Shown here: positions 41,508-50,450 of the stretch, in pieces | How positions within the stretch are numbered: position 1 is the stretch's first letter | How the letters are laid out: each line of letters begins with the position of its first letter | Assembly: GCA_019352055.1 (NCBI GenBank) | Contig: JABBOB010000002.1 | Coordinates: forward strand, 1-64,000 | DNA: 64,000 bases | From: Acidobacteriota bacterium | GTDB lineage: Bacteria; Actinomycetota; Actinomycetes; Actinomycetales; Microbacteriaceae | Direction: 5' to 3' | Program-made: the position numbers and the translations under genes | Notes under the pieces: generated by a model | What the model saw: the letters and a program-made list of their open reading frames with translations, nothing else | The model's database searches: none | Told to the model about the DNA's origin: nothing

Positions 41508-42332
41508 GTGACATCGAAGGTCTGGTTCATCACCGGCACCTCCCGCGGCTTCGGCCGGGAGTGGGCGATCGCGGCGCTCGACCGCGGGGACCGGGTCGCC
41601 GCCGCCGCCCGGAGCGTCGACTCGCTCGACGACCTCGTCGGGCGGTACGGGGACGCGATCCTCCCGCTCCCGCTCGACGTGACCGACAAGGCGGCCGTCG
41701 AGTCGGCCGTGCGGGCGGCGCTCGAGACGTTCGGTCGCATCGACGTGGCGATCAACAACGCCGGCTACGGTCACTTCGGCTTCGTCGAGGAGGTCTCCGA
41801 GGCGGAGCTGCGCGCCCAGCTGGAGACGAACCTGTTCGGTGCGCTCTGGGTCACCCAGGCGGTGCTGCCCGCCATGCGGGAGCAGGGCTCGGGCCACATC
41901 ATCCAGGTCTCGTCGATCGGGGGCATCAGCGCCTTCCCGCTCGTCGGCGCGTACCACGCCTCCAAGTGGGCGCTCGAGGGGATCTCGCAGTCCCTCGCCC
42001 AGGAGGTCGCGGGCTTCGGCATCAAGGTCACGCTGATCGAGCCCGGCGGGTTCTCGACCGACTGGGCGGGCCCGTCGGCGAAGCGCTCGAAGGAGCTCCC
42101 GGCGTACGCCGAGGTGCGGAGGTCGGTGCTCGAGCAGCGGGCGAGCCGCAACGCCGAGCCGGGGGATCCCGCGGCCACACGCGGTCCGATCCTCGAGCTC
42201 GTCGACGCGGCGGAGCCGCCGCTGCGCGTGTTCTTCGGGAGGTCGCCGATCGGAATCGCCAAAGCCGACTACGCCCAGCGCATCCAGACCTGGGAGCAGT
42301 GGCAGCCGCTGTCCGAGCGCGCGCAGGGCTGA
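41508..42332 (+). CDS. SDR-family oxidoreductase
   Basis: 'WFITGTSRGFGREWA', 'INNAGYGHFG', 'VGAYHASKWALEG'. Confidence 0.93.
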   Translation: MTSKVWFITGTSRGFGREWAIAALDRGDRVAAAARSVDSLDDLVGRYGDAILPLPLDVTDKAAVESAVRAALETFGRIDVAINNAGYGHFGFVEEVSEAELRAQLETNLFGALWVTQAVLPAMREQGSGHIIQVSSIGGISAFPLVGAYHASKWALEGISQSLAQEVAGFGIKVTLIEPGGFSTDWAGPSAKRSKELPAYAEVRRSVLEQRASRNAEPGDPAATRGPILELVDAAEPPLRVFFGRSPIGIAKADYAQRIQTWEQWQPLSERAQG

Positions 42333-42401
42333 ACCCGCCTGCGCGTCACCGCCGGACCACGGATTCGACCGAGCCGCTCCGGTGGCCCTAACCTGCGGCT
42401 C

Positions 42402-43877
42402 GTGACCACGCTCGTTGCGCCAGCCAAGCAGCCGTTCGTCGAGCCGGGCGGGATCGAGGCGATCCCGCTCGAGAGGCGGCACGGCTCCCCGTGGCAGCTG
42501 CTCGCCACCTGGAGCGCGCCGAACCTCGAGTTCGCGACCGTCTTCGTCGGCGTGATCGCCGTCGCCTTCTTCGGCCTCGGGTTCCCGCAGGCGATGATCG
42601 CGCTGATCCTCGGCAACGCGCTCGGCGCGCTCACCCAGGGGATCCTCTCGGCGTGGGGTCCGCGCGACGGCGTCGCACAGATGGTGCTCGGACGGGTCGC
42701 GTTCGGCACTCGCGGCAACATCCTCCCGGCCGGCCTGAACACGATCATGGCGGGGCTCGGCTGGTTCGCGACGAACTCGGTCAGCGGGGCCTTCGCCCTC
42801 GCGACGCTCACATCGATGCCCGTCTGGCTCGCGCTGCTGATCATCGTGGTCGTCCAGGTCGGCGTGGCGGTCGTCGGCCACAACTTCGTGCAGCTGTTCG
42901 AGCGGTACGCGACGATCGTGCTCGGCGCGATCTTCCTGCTCGCAGCCGTCTTCGCCCTCACGTCCGGTCACCTCGGCGGCGGCGCGAACGGAGCCCCGGC
43001 AGGATTCAACGCGGGCGTCGGCGGGTTCTCCGTCGCCATGGCCGCGGCGTTCGGGTACGCCGCCGGGTGGAACCCGTACGCGGCCGACTACACGCGCTAC
43101 CTGCCCCCTGCGACGTCGAGGGTGCGGATCGGGCTCGCCGCCGGGCTCGGCAACTTCGTCTCGTGCACGGTGCTGATGGCGGCCGGCGCCGCCGCGGCGA
43201 CCGCACTCGACTTCGGCAAGGGCAACCCGACCGACCTCTTCACGTCGATCGGCGTCATGCCGACCATCGTCGGCAAGCTGACCCTGCTCGCGATCTTCTT
43301 CGGGGCGATCTCCGCGAACGCGCTGAACATCTACTCCGGCGCGATGAGCTTCCTCGCGGTCGGCATCAGGATCCCGCTGACCCTCCGCCGCGCCATCGTG
43401 GCCGGAGCGTTCGGCATCGTCGGATTCTTCATCGCGCTCGCCGCGAGCGCCGACCCCTCCGGCTCGTACGAGAACTTCCTGCTGGTGATCGCCTACTGGA
43501 TCGCGCCCTGGCTCGGGGTGGTGCTGTCCGACCGGCTGTACCGGCGCGGCACCGGCATCGCGCCGTTCCTCGCCGAGCGGGCGCGGTACACGAACTGGCC
43601 GGGCCTGATCGCGCTCGTCGTCGGGATGGTGCTGTCGATCTGGTTGTTCGCGAACCAGACCCTCTACACGGGCCTGCTCGTCGCTCCGACCGAGCGGTTC
43701 GCCGGAGGTTTCGTGGCCGACTACGGCATCGGCGACCTGACGCCCCTCGTCGGCTTCGTGATCGCCGTCGTCGTGTACTTCGCCCTGCTGCCCGTGTTCG
43801 GCCCGCGCAAGGGCGCCCCGCTGCCGGCGCACGGCTACGAGGAGCCGGTGGCCGTCGATCCGGCGAGCGCGGCATGA
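42402..43877 (+). CDS. Purine-cytosine permease (NCS1 family)
   Basis: 12-TM pattern; 'AAAFGYAAGWNPYAADYTRYLPP', 'ANALNIYSGAMSFLAVGI'. Confidence 0.92.
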   Translation: MTTLVAPAKQPFVEPGGIEAIPLERRHGSPWQLLATWSAPNLEFATVFVGVIAVAFFGLGFPQAMIALILGNALGALTQGILSAWGPRDGVAQMVLGRVAFGTRGNILPAGLNTIMAGLGWFATNSVSGAFALATLTSMPVWLALLIIVVVQVGVAVVGHNFVQLFERYATIVLGAIFLLAAVFALTSGHLGGGANGAPAGFNAGVGGFSVAMAAAFGYAAGWNPYAADYTRYLPPATSRVRIGLAAGLGNFVSCTVLMAAGAAAATALDFGKGNPTDLFTSIGVMPTIVGKLTLLAIFFGAISANALNIYSGAMSFLAVGIRIPLTLRRAIVAGAFGIVGFFIALAASADPSGSYENFLLVIAYWIAPWLGVVLSDRLYRRGTGIAPFLAERARYTNWPGLIALVVGMVLSIWLFANQTLYTGLLVAPTERFAGGFVADYGIGDLTPLVGFVIAVVVYFALLPVFGPRKGAPLPAHGYEEPVAVDPASAA

Positions 43878-44335
43878 CGGAGGCGGTGTACCCGACCGAC
43901 GCGGACAAGCTCGCGGTCGCGGCCGAGCAGGCGCGCATCGGCCTGGAGGAGGGCGGCATCCCCATCGGGGCCGCGCTGTTCGACGCCGAGGAGCATCTGC
44001 TCGGTGCAGGCCGCAACCGCCGCGTGCAGCACGACGACGCGTCCGTGCACGGTGAGACGGACGCCTTCCGGGCGGCGGGGCGCCAGCGTTCCTACCGCGA
44101 CACGACCATGGCGACGACGCTCTCGCCGTGCTGGTACTGCTCGGGTCTGGTGCGGCAGTTCGGCATCGGCCGCGTGATCGTCGGCGACGACGTGAACTTC
44201 CGGGGCGGCCAGGACTGGATCGCGGAGCACGGCACCCACGTCGCGATCGTCAACGATCCCGACCTGATCACGATGATGGGCGGGTTCATCGCGGCGAACC
44301 CGGCCCTCTGGAACGAGGACATCGGGGAGGACTGA
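43874..44335 (+). CDS. Fungal-type (Fcy1-like) cytosine deaminase
   Basis: 'EGGIPIGAAL', 'VHGETDAFRAAG', 'TTLSPCWYCSGLVRQFGIGRVIVGDDVNF', C-terminal 'WNEDIGE'; ATGA overlap with permease stop. Confidence 0.87.
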   Translation: MTEAVYPTDADKLAVAAEQARIGLEEGGIPIGAALFDAEEHLLGAGRNRRVQHDDASVHGETDAFRAAGRQRSYRDTTMATTLSPCWYCSGLVRQFGIGRVIVGDDVNFRGGQDWIAEHGTHVAIVNDPDLITMMGGFIAANPALWNEDIGED

Positions 44336-44350
44336 GCCTGCTCGGCCCGC

Positions 44351-45073
44351 TCAGCCGAGCAGCTCGACGAGCCGCCACGCGTTGCGCACCGCGTTCCCGT
44401 CGCCGTCGTTGTTGAAGTAGGCGTAGACCTCGCGGCCGCCGCCCTCCCACTCGCGGATCCGGTCGGCCCACCAGCGCAGGTCGTCGTCGGAGTACGAGCC
44501 GGCGTAGAGCCCGTCCCGATCGGGTCCGTGCAGGCGCACGTAGACGCGCCGCGAGGTCGCTCGCAGGATGCACGGCAGGCCCGCACCGCTCATGACGCAG
44601 TACGCCGCCCCGTGCCGCTCCAGCAGGCGGAACACGTCCTCGGTGTGCCAGGAGGGATGCCGGAACTCGACCGCCACGGGGATGTCCGTCCTGAGGAGGG
44701 AGAGGAACCAGTCGAGTCGGGCGTCGTCCCGCGCGTGCTGGGGATGCAGCTGCGTCAGCAGCATCGCGTGCTTCGGGTGCAACGCATCCCAGCCGGCCGT
44801 GATGCGGTCGACCCACCCCTCCGGCTCGAGCAGCCGCTTCGCATGGGTGAGGCCGCGCGGCGCCTTCACCGACATCAGGAAGCCGTCCGGCAGGCGGTCT
44901 CGCCACGAGGCGAACGTGCGCACCGGCGGCCACCGGTAGAAGCTCGCGTTCAGCTCGACGGTCCGGAACGCGCCGGTGTAGACGTCGAGCCGTCGGCGGG
45001 GGTCCAGGCCCGGCGGGTAGAGCACGTCCGTCCAGTGGTCGTACGACCACCCGGACGTCCCGATGTGCGCCAT
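44351..45073 (-). CDS. DUF72-family protein
   Basis: 'IGTSGWSYDHWTDVLYP...ELNASFYRWP..RTFASWRDRLPDGFLMSVKAPRGLTH', 'VEFRHPSW', 'YAYFNNDGDGNAVRNA'. Confidence 0.93.
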   Translation of the reverse strand: MAHIGTSGWSYDHWTDVLYPPGLDPRRRLDVYTGAFRTVELNASFYRWPPVRTFASWRDRLPDGFLMSVKAPRGLTHAKRLLEPEGWVDRITAGWDALHPKHAMLLTQLHPQHARDDARLDWFLSLLRTDIPVAVEFRHPSWHTEDVFRLLERHGAAYCVMSGAGLPCILRATSRRVYVRLHGPDRDGLYAGSYSDDDLRWWADRIREWEGGGREVYAYFNNDGDGNAVRNAWRLVELLG

Positions 45074-45122
45074 GCCGACAGCTTTCCCGGGCTGCCTGTG
45101 ACCGCCGCCTACGGTCGACGCC

Positions 45123-45959
45123 GTGAACATGGACCGGTACGGAGCGGACGTCCTCGCCGACGGCGGCTGGAAGCGGAAGCCGCCGCCCCCCAAGGTGGTC
45201 GAGGCGCTGAAGGACCTCGTCGTCGAGGAGGTCGCGAGCGGCTTCGTCGGGGCCGTCATCGGCATCGAGGGGCGCATGGTGCGGCTCGAGGACCGGCGCG
45301 GCAAGGTCCGGGTCTTCCCGATCGGGCCCGGTTTCCTGATCGACGGCCAGGCGGTCGCCCTCCGTGTGCCGAAGGCGCAGCCGAAGCAGTCCGGCCCGCT
45401 GCGCAGCGCCTCCGGCTCCTTCGCGGTCGAGAACGCGAAGGCCCGTGTCGCCCGCGGCAGCCGGATCTTCGTCGAGGGGCGGCACGATGCCGACCTCATC
45501 GAGAAGGTGTGGGGTCACGACCTGCGCATCGAGGGCGTCGCGGTCGAGTACCTCGAGGGCGTCGATCACCTCGACGAGGTGCTGCACGTCTTCAAGCCCG
45601 ACCCGGACAGGAAGGTCGGCGTGCTGGTGGACCACCTCGTGCGGGGGAGCAAGGAGACGAGGCTCACCGAGGCCGCGGTGCGGCCGTGGGGCGGGACCGT
45701 CCTGGTGGTGGGCCACCCCTACATCGACATCTGGCAGGCCGTGAAGCCCGAGCGCCTCGGCATGAGGGCCTGGCCGGTCATCCCGCGCGGCATCGAGTGG
45801 AAGCACGGCATCTGCGATGCGCTGGGCTGGCCCCACGAGGACCAGGCGGACATCGCCCGGGCCTGGCAGCGCATCCTCGGCCGCGTCGACCACTTCGGGC
45901 ACCTGGAGCCGGCGCTCCTCGGGCGGGTCGAGCAGCTGATCGACTTCGTCACCGCCTGA
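45123..45959 (+). CDS. DUF3097-family protein
   Basis: 'DRYGADVLADGGWKRKPPPPKVVEALKDLVVEEV', 'SRIFVEGRHDADLIEKVWGHDLRIEGVAVEYLEGVD'. Confidence 0.9.
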   Translation: MNMDRYGADVLADGGWKRKPPPPKVVEALKDLVVEEVASGFVGAVIGIEGRMVRLEDRRGKVRVFPIGPGFLIDGQAVALRVPKAQPKQSGPLRSASGSFAVENAKARVARGSRIFVEGRHDADLIEKVWGHDLRIEGVAVEYLEGVDHLDEVLHVFKPDPDRKVGVLVDHLVRGSKETRLTEAAVRPWGGTVLVVGHPYIDIWQAVKPERLGMRAWPVIPRGIEWKHGICDALGWPHEDQADIARAWQRILGRVDHFGHLEPALLGRVEQLIDFVTA

Positions 45960-45991
45960 GCGGTCGGCCGGCCCGGTCCGTCGCGGGGCGG

Positions 45992-46486
45992 TCAGACGGC
46001 GAGCAGCTCCCAGGAGGCCGAGCCCGAGTCGAGCGTCAGCACGCCGTAGGTGCACCGAGGCTGCCGTCGTCGGTCGGTCGGCGACCCGGGGTTCAGCAGG
46101 CGCAGCCCGCCCGGCGTCGTGGTGTCCCACGGGATGTGGCTGTGGCCGAACACGAGCACGTCCGTGTCGGGGAACCGCTCGTCCATCCGGGGCTCGCGCC
46201 CGGCCGCCGCTCCCGTCTCGTGCACGACGGCCACCTTGACGCCCTCGATCGCGGCGGCGGCGATCTCCGGCAGCCGCACGTGCAGGGCCTCACCGTCGTT
46301 GTTGCCGGCGACCCCGATCAGCAGCGGCGTCCGCTCCAGGAGGAGCTCGAGCGTCGCCTGATCGACCCAGTCGCCCGCGTGGACGACGCCGTCCGCCCTG
46401 TCGATCGAGGACAGCACGGCGTCGGGAAGGCGCTCGGCCCTGATCGGCAGGTGGGTGTCGGCGAGCACGACGAGTCGGGTGGGCAC
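45992..46486 (-). CDS. Metallophosphoesterase (YfcE/MJ0936-like)
   Basis: 'LVVLADTHLP', 'VVHAGDWVD', 'VAGNNDG', 'VFGHSHIPW', 'LLNPGSPTDRRRQ'. Confidence 0.92.
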   Translation of the reverse strand: MPTRLVVLADTHLPIRAERLPDAVLSSIDRADGVVHAGDWVDQATLELLLERTPLLIGVAGNNDGEALHVRLPEIAAAAIEGVKVAVVHETGAAAGREPRMDERFPDTDVLVFGHSHIPWDTTTPGGLRLLNPGSPTDRRRQPRCTYGVLTLDSGSASWELLAV

Positions 46487-46516
46487 CCTCCCATCCTGTG
46501 CTGGTTCGATCGGACG

Positions 46517-47314
46517 ATGCCTGCAGCGGCCCGCTCCGCCGTCCTGTTCGACATCGACGGCACGCTCGTCGACACGAGGTCCCTGCACATCGACGCGTGG
46601 CTGAGGGCGTTCGCGGACGTCGGGCACCCGGTCGACGCATGGCGCATCCATGCCGCCATCGGCATGGACTCCGCCGAGCTGCTCGAAGTCCTGCTGCAGG
46701 GGGAGTCCGATCGGCTCGGCGCCGCCGCGAAGGAGCGGCATCGCATCCACGACGCGGCGGCGGAGGAGCGCATGCGTACGTTCACGGGCGCGCGGGCGCT
46801 GCTCGACGAGCTGGCGAGGCGCGGCCTGAAGGTCGTACTCGCGACCTCGTCGCCGGAGGAGGAGTCCGCGACGACCACGCGGGTCCTGGGCGCCGGTGGC
46901 GCGGTGCTCGCCGCGACGACGTCGTCCGACGTCGACAGGGCCAAGCCGGAGCCGGACGTGGTGCAGGTCGCACTGCAGAAGGCTGAGGTGGGCGCCGAGG
47001 ACGCGATGATGGTCGGAGACGCCGTGTGGGACGTGCTGCCGGCCGGGCGAGCGGGCGTGCGCTGCATCGGTGTGCGGACGGGCGGCGTGAGCGGCGAGGA
47101 GCTCGAGGGGTCCGGCGCGATCGCCGTCTACGACGACGTCGCGGCCCTGCTGGAGGGTCTCGACGGCAGCCCGTTGTTCAGCCGCCGACCAGCGTTCGTT
47201 CGGACACCTGTACGGGGTATCCGCTTGCCTCAAGTAGGGGAGCGTCTGCGCTCCTGCTGGCGTATTTCCAGCACGGGCGGCCGACATGTGTCCCGAAATC
47301 TCGCGAAACCATGA
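46517..47314 (+). CDS. HAD-superfamily hydrolase (phosphoglycolate phosphatase-like) with atypical C-terminal tail
   Basis: 'VLFDIDGTLVDTRSLHIDAW', 'VVLATSSPEEE', 'AKPEPDVV', 'MMVGDAVWDV'; stop codon lies inside the inverted-repeat segment. Confidence 0.87.
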   Translation: MPAAARSAVLFDIDGTLVDTRSLHIDAWLRAFADVGHPVDAWRIHAAIGMDSAELLEVLLQGESDRLGAAAKERHRIHDAAAEERMRTFTGARALLDELARRGLKVVLATSSPEEESATTTRVLGAGGAVLAATTSSDVDRAKPEPDVVQVALQKAEVGAEDAMMVGDAVWDVLPAGRAGVRCIGVRTGGVSGEELEGSGAIAVYDDVAALLEGLDGSPLFSRRPAFVRTPVRGIRLPQVGERLRSCWRISSTGGRHVSRNLAKP

Positions 47315-47369
47315 GCGCGTGGGGACGCCCAGGCCGGGCTTGACCCAAGCGGATACCCCGTACACCTGT
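47204..47369. repeat. 31-nt inverted-repeat pair (47204-47234 and 47339-47369) flanking 104 bp
   Basis: ACA-CC-TGTACGGGGTATCCGCTTG-CC-TCAAG versus CTTGA-CC-CAAGCGGATACCCCGTACA-CC-TGT; 27 of 31 positions complementary, central 19 perfect. Confidence 0.9.
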
Positions 47370-47371
47370 TC

Positions 47372-47377
47372 TACCGT
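47372..47377 (+). promoter_or_regulatory. -10 element (TACCGT) of the DUF3072 gene, probably leaderless
   Basis: TACCGT 6 nt before ATG 47384; right inverted-repeat arm ends 2 nt upstream. Confidence 0.5.
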
Positions 47378-47383
47378 CGGGAC

Positions 47384-47611
47384 ATGAGCGACGACACGAC
47401 CGAGATGCTCGGCGGCCCCGAGAAGAACACGACGGAGAAGGACCCGAGCACCTGGGTCACCGGGGACGAGCCCGCCACGGGCGCACAGAAGAGCTATATC
47501 GACACCCTCGCGCGCGATGCCGGGGAGCGGATCTCCGCAGACCTGACCAAGGCCGAGGCCTCGGAGCAGATCGAGCGCCTGCAGGCGAAGACCGGGCGCG
47601 ACCAGGGCTGA
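47384..47611 (+). CDS. DUF3072-family small protein
   Basis: 'DPSTWVTGDEPATGAQKSYIDTLARDAGERISADLTKAEASEQIERLQAKTGR'. Confidence 0.88.
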   Translation: MSDDTTEMLGGPEKNTTEKDPSTWVTGDEPATGAQKSYIDTLARDAGERISADLTKAEASEQIERLQAKTGRDQG

Positions 47612-47633
47612 GCCGACGGAGCGCGGAGCGGTG

Positions 47634-47653
47634 GGGACCCGGCACCGGGTCCC
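47634..47653. terminator. Hairpin between convergent DUF3072 and LLM oxidoreductase genes
   Basis: GGGACCCGG-ca-CCGGGTCCC. Confidence 0.6.
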
Positions 47654-47670
47654 TGCCGTCATGACCGGAG

Positions 47671-48651
47671 TCAGGCCCCCGCGGCCGCCGCGCGCAGCTT
47701 CACGAGGAGCGGTTCCGCCACCTCGTCGAGGAACCGCTGCTGGAGCACGTCGCCGACCTGCACCACGGCGACGTCCGTGAACCCCGCCTCCCAGAGCGGC
47801 TTGATCCCCTCCACGAGCTCGTCGAGGTCGGGCCCGCAGGCGATGGAGCCCGCGACGTCGTCCTTGCGGACGAACTGCGATGCGTCGTGGAAGCCCTTCG
47901 GCGTGGGCAGGTCGGCGTTGACGCCCCACCCGCCGCCGAACCAGCGGAACTGCTCGTGCGCGATGTCGATCGCCTGATCCTTCGTCGGCGCCCAGCAGAT
48001 CGGGATCTGGCCGACCTTCCGCGAGCTCGTCGTCCCCTTGGCCCGGTCCCAGCTCTGCAGCAGTTCCGCCTCGGGGTCCGTGGCGATGAGGTGGTCGCCG
48101 AGCGGCGCGAACCGTTCGACCGACTTCGCTCCCGACACCGCGATCCCGATCGGCACGCCCCCGTCCGGCGCGTCCCAGATGCGGGCGGAGTCGACGCGGA
48201 ACCAGTCCCCGTCCCACGTCGTCAGCTCGCCGGTGTGGAGCGCGCGGATGATCTGCACCGCCTCCTCGAGCATGTCCTGGCGCTGTGCGACCGGCGGCCA
48301 GCCCTCGCCGACGACGTGCTCGTTCAGGTTCTCCCCGGCGCCGAGCCCGAGCGTGAAGCGCCCGTCGGCGAGGATCTGCAGGGTCGCCGCCTTCTGCGCC
48401 ACCACCGCCGGGTGGTAGCGCAGCGTGGGGCACGTGACGTAGGTCATCAGCTCCATGCGCTGGGTCGCGTGGGCGATCGCGCCGAGCATCGACCAGGCGT
48501 ATCCCGCGTGTCCCTGCTCGGTGAGCCACGGCGTGTAGTGATCGCTCGACACCGCGAAGTCGAACCCGACCTCCTCCGCCCGGATGCCGTAGGACACGAT
48601 CTGCTTCGGCCCGCTCTGCTCGGTCATCAACGTGTACCCGAATCGCGTCAT
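47671..48651 (-). CDS. LLM-class F420-dependent oxidoreductase
   Basis: 'FGYTLMTEQSGPKQIVSYGIRAEEVGFDFAVSSDHYTPWLTEQGHAGYAWSMLGAIAHAT', 'FTLGLGAGENLNEHV'. Confidence 0.92.
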   Translation of the reverse strand: MTRFGYTLMTEQSGPKQIVSYGIRAEEVGFDFAVSSDHYTPWLTEQGHAGYAWSMLGAIAHATQRMELMTYVTCPTLRYHPAVVAQKAATLQILADGRFTLGLGAGENLNEHVVGEGWPPVAQRQDMLEEAVQIIRALHTGELTTWDGDWFRVDSARIWDAPDGGVPIGIAVSGAKSVERFAPLGDHLIATDPEAELLQSWDRAKGTTSSRKVGQIPICWAPTKDQAIDIAHEQFRWFGGGWGVNADLPTPKGFHDASQFVRKDDVAGSIACGPDLDELVEGIKPLWEAGFTDVAVVQVGDVLQQRFLDEVAEPLLVKLRAAAAGA

Positions 48652-48833
48652 CGGTCGACCTCCTCCTCAACTGGAACCCGGTGAGCGTAAGGAGCCCCGG
48701 GTGATCGAGCGCCGGACGAACGCTGGACATCGGCTGGTGGGGCTCCTCCGACGGCTCTTAGGGGATGCCAAGCGGGAGCCCCGTCGCTTCCTGGCCGGGG
48801 TCCCTAGCGTCGAGGCAGACCAGAGAGGACACC

Positions 48834-49394
48834 ATGAGCCTGCTCGACCGCCTGAAGGGGTATCTGAGCGACGACGCGAGGGACCCGCGAGCCGGTTCCA
48901 TGGCGACCCGTGCGCCGATGCGGAGTGATGACGAGCTCGCTGTGGATCGCTACCGCTATCTGCTGCGCACCGCCCCGCCGGACGCCGTGGAGGAGGTGCA
49001 CGCCGAGGCGTTCGCCGCTCTGACCCCCCAGCAGCGCCGCATGGTGTTCGAGGAGCTGTCGCTGAACGCGGCGGCCGCCGACCGCCCCGCCTCCGACGAT
49101 CCGCGGATCCTCGCTCGGAGCGCCACGCGGGCCGAGCTGCGGCACCCCGGATTCCTCGAGCGCACCCTGGGTTCCGGCTCCGGCTCCGGCTCCGGCGGCG
49201 TCCGCGGCACCGGACTCGGCACGGTCCTCGGCGGCTCCCTGCTCGGCACGGTCGCCGGCGTGGTGATCGGATCGGCGATCGCCGACATGGTGCTGCCGGG
49301 GATCGGCGACCTCGCATCCGACGCAGCGGGTGGCGCGGGCGACGGCTTCGGCGACATCGCGAACGGCTCCGACGAGTTCGGCGGCGGGTTCTAG
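48834..49394 (+). CDS. Hypothetical protein with glycine-zipper segment
   Basis: [12 protein letters not shown] region; 'GSGSGSGSGGVRGTGLGTVLGGSLLGTVAGVVIGSAIADMVLPG'. Confidence 0.72.
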   Translation: MSLLDRLKGYLSDDARDPRAGSMATRAPMRSDDELAVDRYRYLLRTAPPDAVEEVHAEAFAALTPQQRRMVFEELSLNAAAADRPASDDPRILARSATRAELRHPGFLERTLGSGSGSGSGGVRGTGLGTVLGGSLLGTVAGVVIGSAIADMVLPGIGDLASDAAGGAGDGFGDIANGSDEFGGGF

Positions 49395-49478
49395 CTGGGG
49401 GCTCCCGCTCGCTGCGCATCCACTCGGGATCCGGTCCGGCCGCGGTGCGGGTCGCCCCGCGATCGGCACCATGGATGC

Positions 49479-50399
49479 GTGCTGACCGACCTGCTCCGAT
49501 CCCGGCTGCTGCAGGTGCTGTCGGGCCAGCCGACCGGGATCCCCGAATGGACCGAGGCGCTGTCCCGTGGCGGGGACGCCGGGTTCTTCGCCGAGGGCAG
49601 CGCGGTCTGGGAGGTGCACCGCGACATCGCGACCCTCGTCGCGGGGCCGCGGGCGCTGCTGATGCAGGCGATGCACCCGGGGGCGATGGCCGGCGTGCAC
49701 GACCACTCGCGCTACCGAGAGGACCCGCTGGGTCGCTTGAACGGGACCATCAGGTGGATCACCACCGTGTCCTACGGCTCCCGGGAGCAGGCGGCGGCAG
49801 CGAGCGCGTGGGTCCGGCGGCTGCACGAGCGCGTCCGCGGGACCTACACGACGAGCGACGGTCGAGCGGTGCCGTACGCGGCGCAGGACGACGACCTCCT
49901 GAGCTGGGTCCACATCGCGTTCGCCGACTCGTTCCTCCGCGCCTTCGAGCGGTACGCCGACCGACCGGTGCCGGGCGGGTCCGACGCCTACGTGCGGGAC
50001 TGGGCGGTGGCCGGCGAGCTGATGGGGGTCCCGGATCCGCCGCGCAGCGTCGCCGAGCTCGACCGGCGCCTCGCGGCCATCCGCGACGCCGGGGTGCTGC
50101 GCGCGGACGACCGGGTGCACGAGGCGGTGCGCTTCATCCGGCGGCCGCCGCTGCCCGCCCTGCTCCGCCCCACCTACCCGGCCCTGTTCCGGGGCGCTGT
50201 GGCGACCCTGCCGGACTGGTCCCGCACGATGCTCGGGCTGCGCTCCGTGCTCCCCGTCGAGGAGGTGGCGACGCGAGCGGTGCTGCGATCGAGCGCCCGC
50301 CTGCTGGGCACCGCCGCGGCGCCGGGCCAGGCGCGCATCCGACTCGCGGCGCTCGCCGCCCAGCAGGACGAGGAGCGACGCCCAGGCGTTCGCCCGTAG
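49479..50399 (+). CDS. DUF2236/MpaB-family oxygenase-like protein
   Basis: 'EGSAVWEVHRDIATLVAGPRALLMQAMHPGAMAGVHDHSRYREDPLGRLNGTIRWITTVSYGS'. Confidence 0.9.
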   Translation: MLTDLLRSRLLQVLSGQPTGIPEWTEALSRGGDAGFFAEGSAVWEVHRDIATLVAGPRALLMQAMHPGAMAGVHDHSRYREDPLGRLNGTIRWITTVSYGSREQAAAASAWVRRLHERVRGTYTTSDGRAVPYAAQDDDLLSWVHIAFADSFLRAFERYADRPVPGGSDAYVRDWAVAGELMGVPDPPRSVAELDRRLAAIRDAGVLRADDRVHEAVRFIRRPPLPALLRPTYPALFRGAVATLPDWSRTMLGLRSVLPVEEVATRAVLRSSARLLGTAAAPGQARIRLAALAAQQDEERRPGVRP

Positions 50400-50450
50400 C
50401 GTGGGCCCGCCGGGCCGGAGCGGCCCGGATCCCTCTGCGAAGGAGCACCT

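Noticed and set aside
48679-48775. GGAGCCCC/GGGGCTCC complementary pairs in the LLM/hypothetical divergent gap
   Set aside because: Short, widely spaced, GC-rich; expected by chance at this composition.
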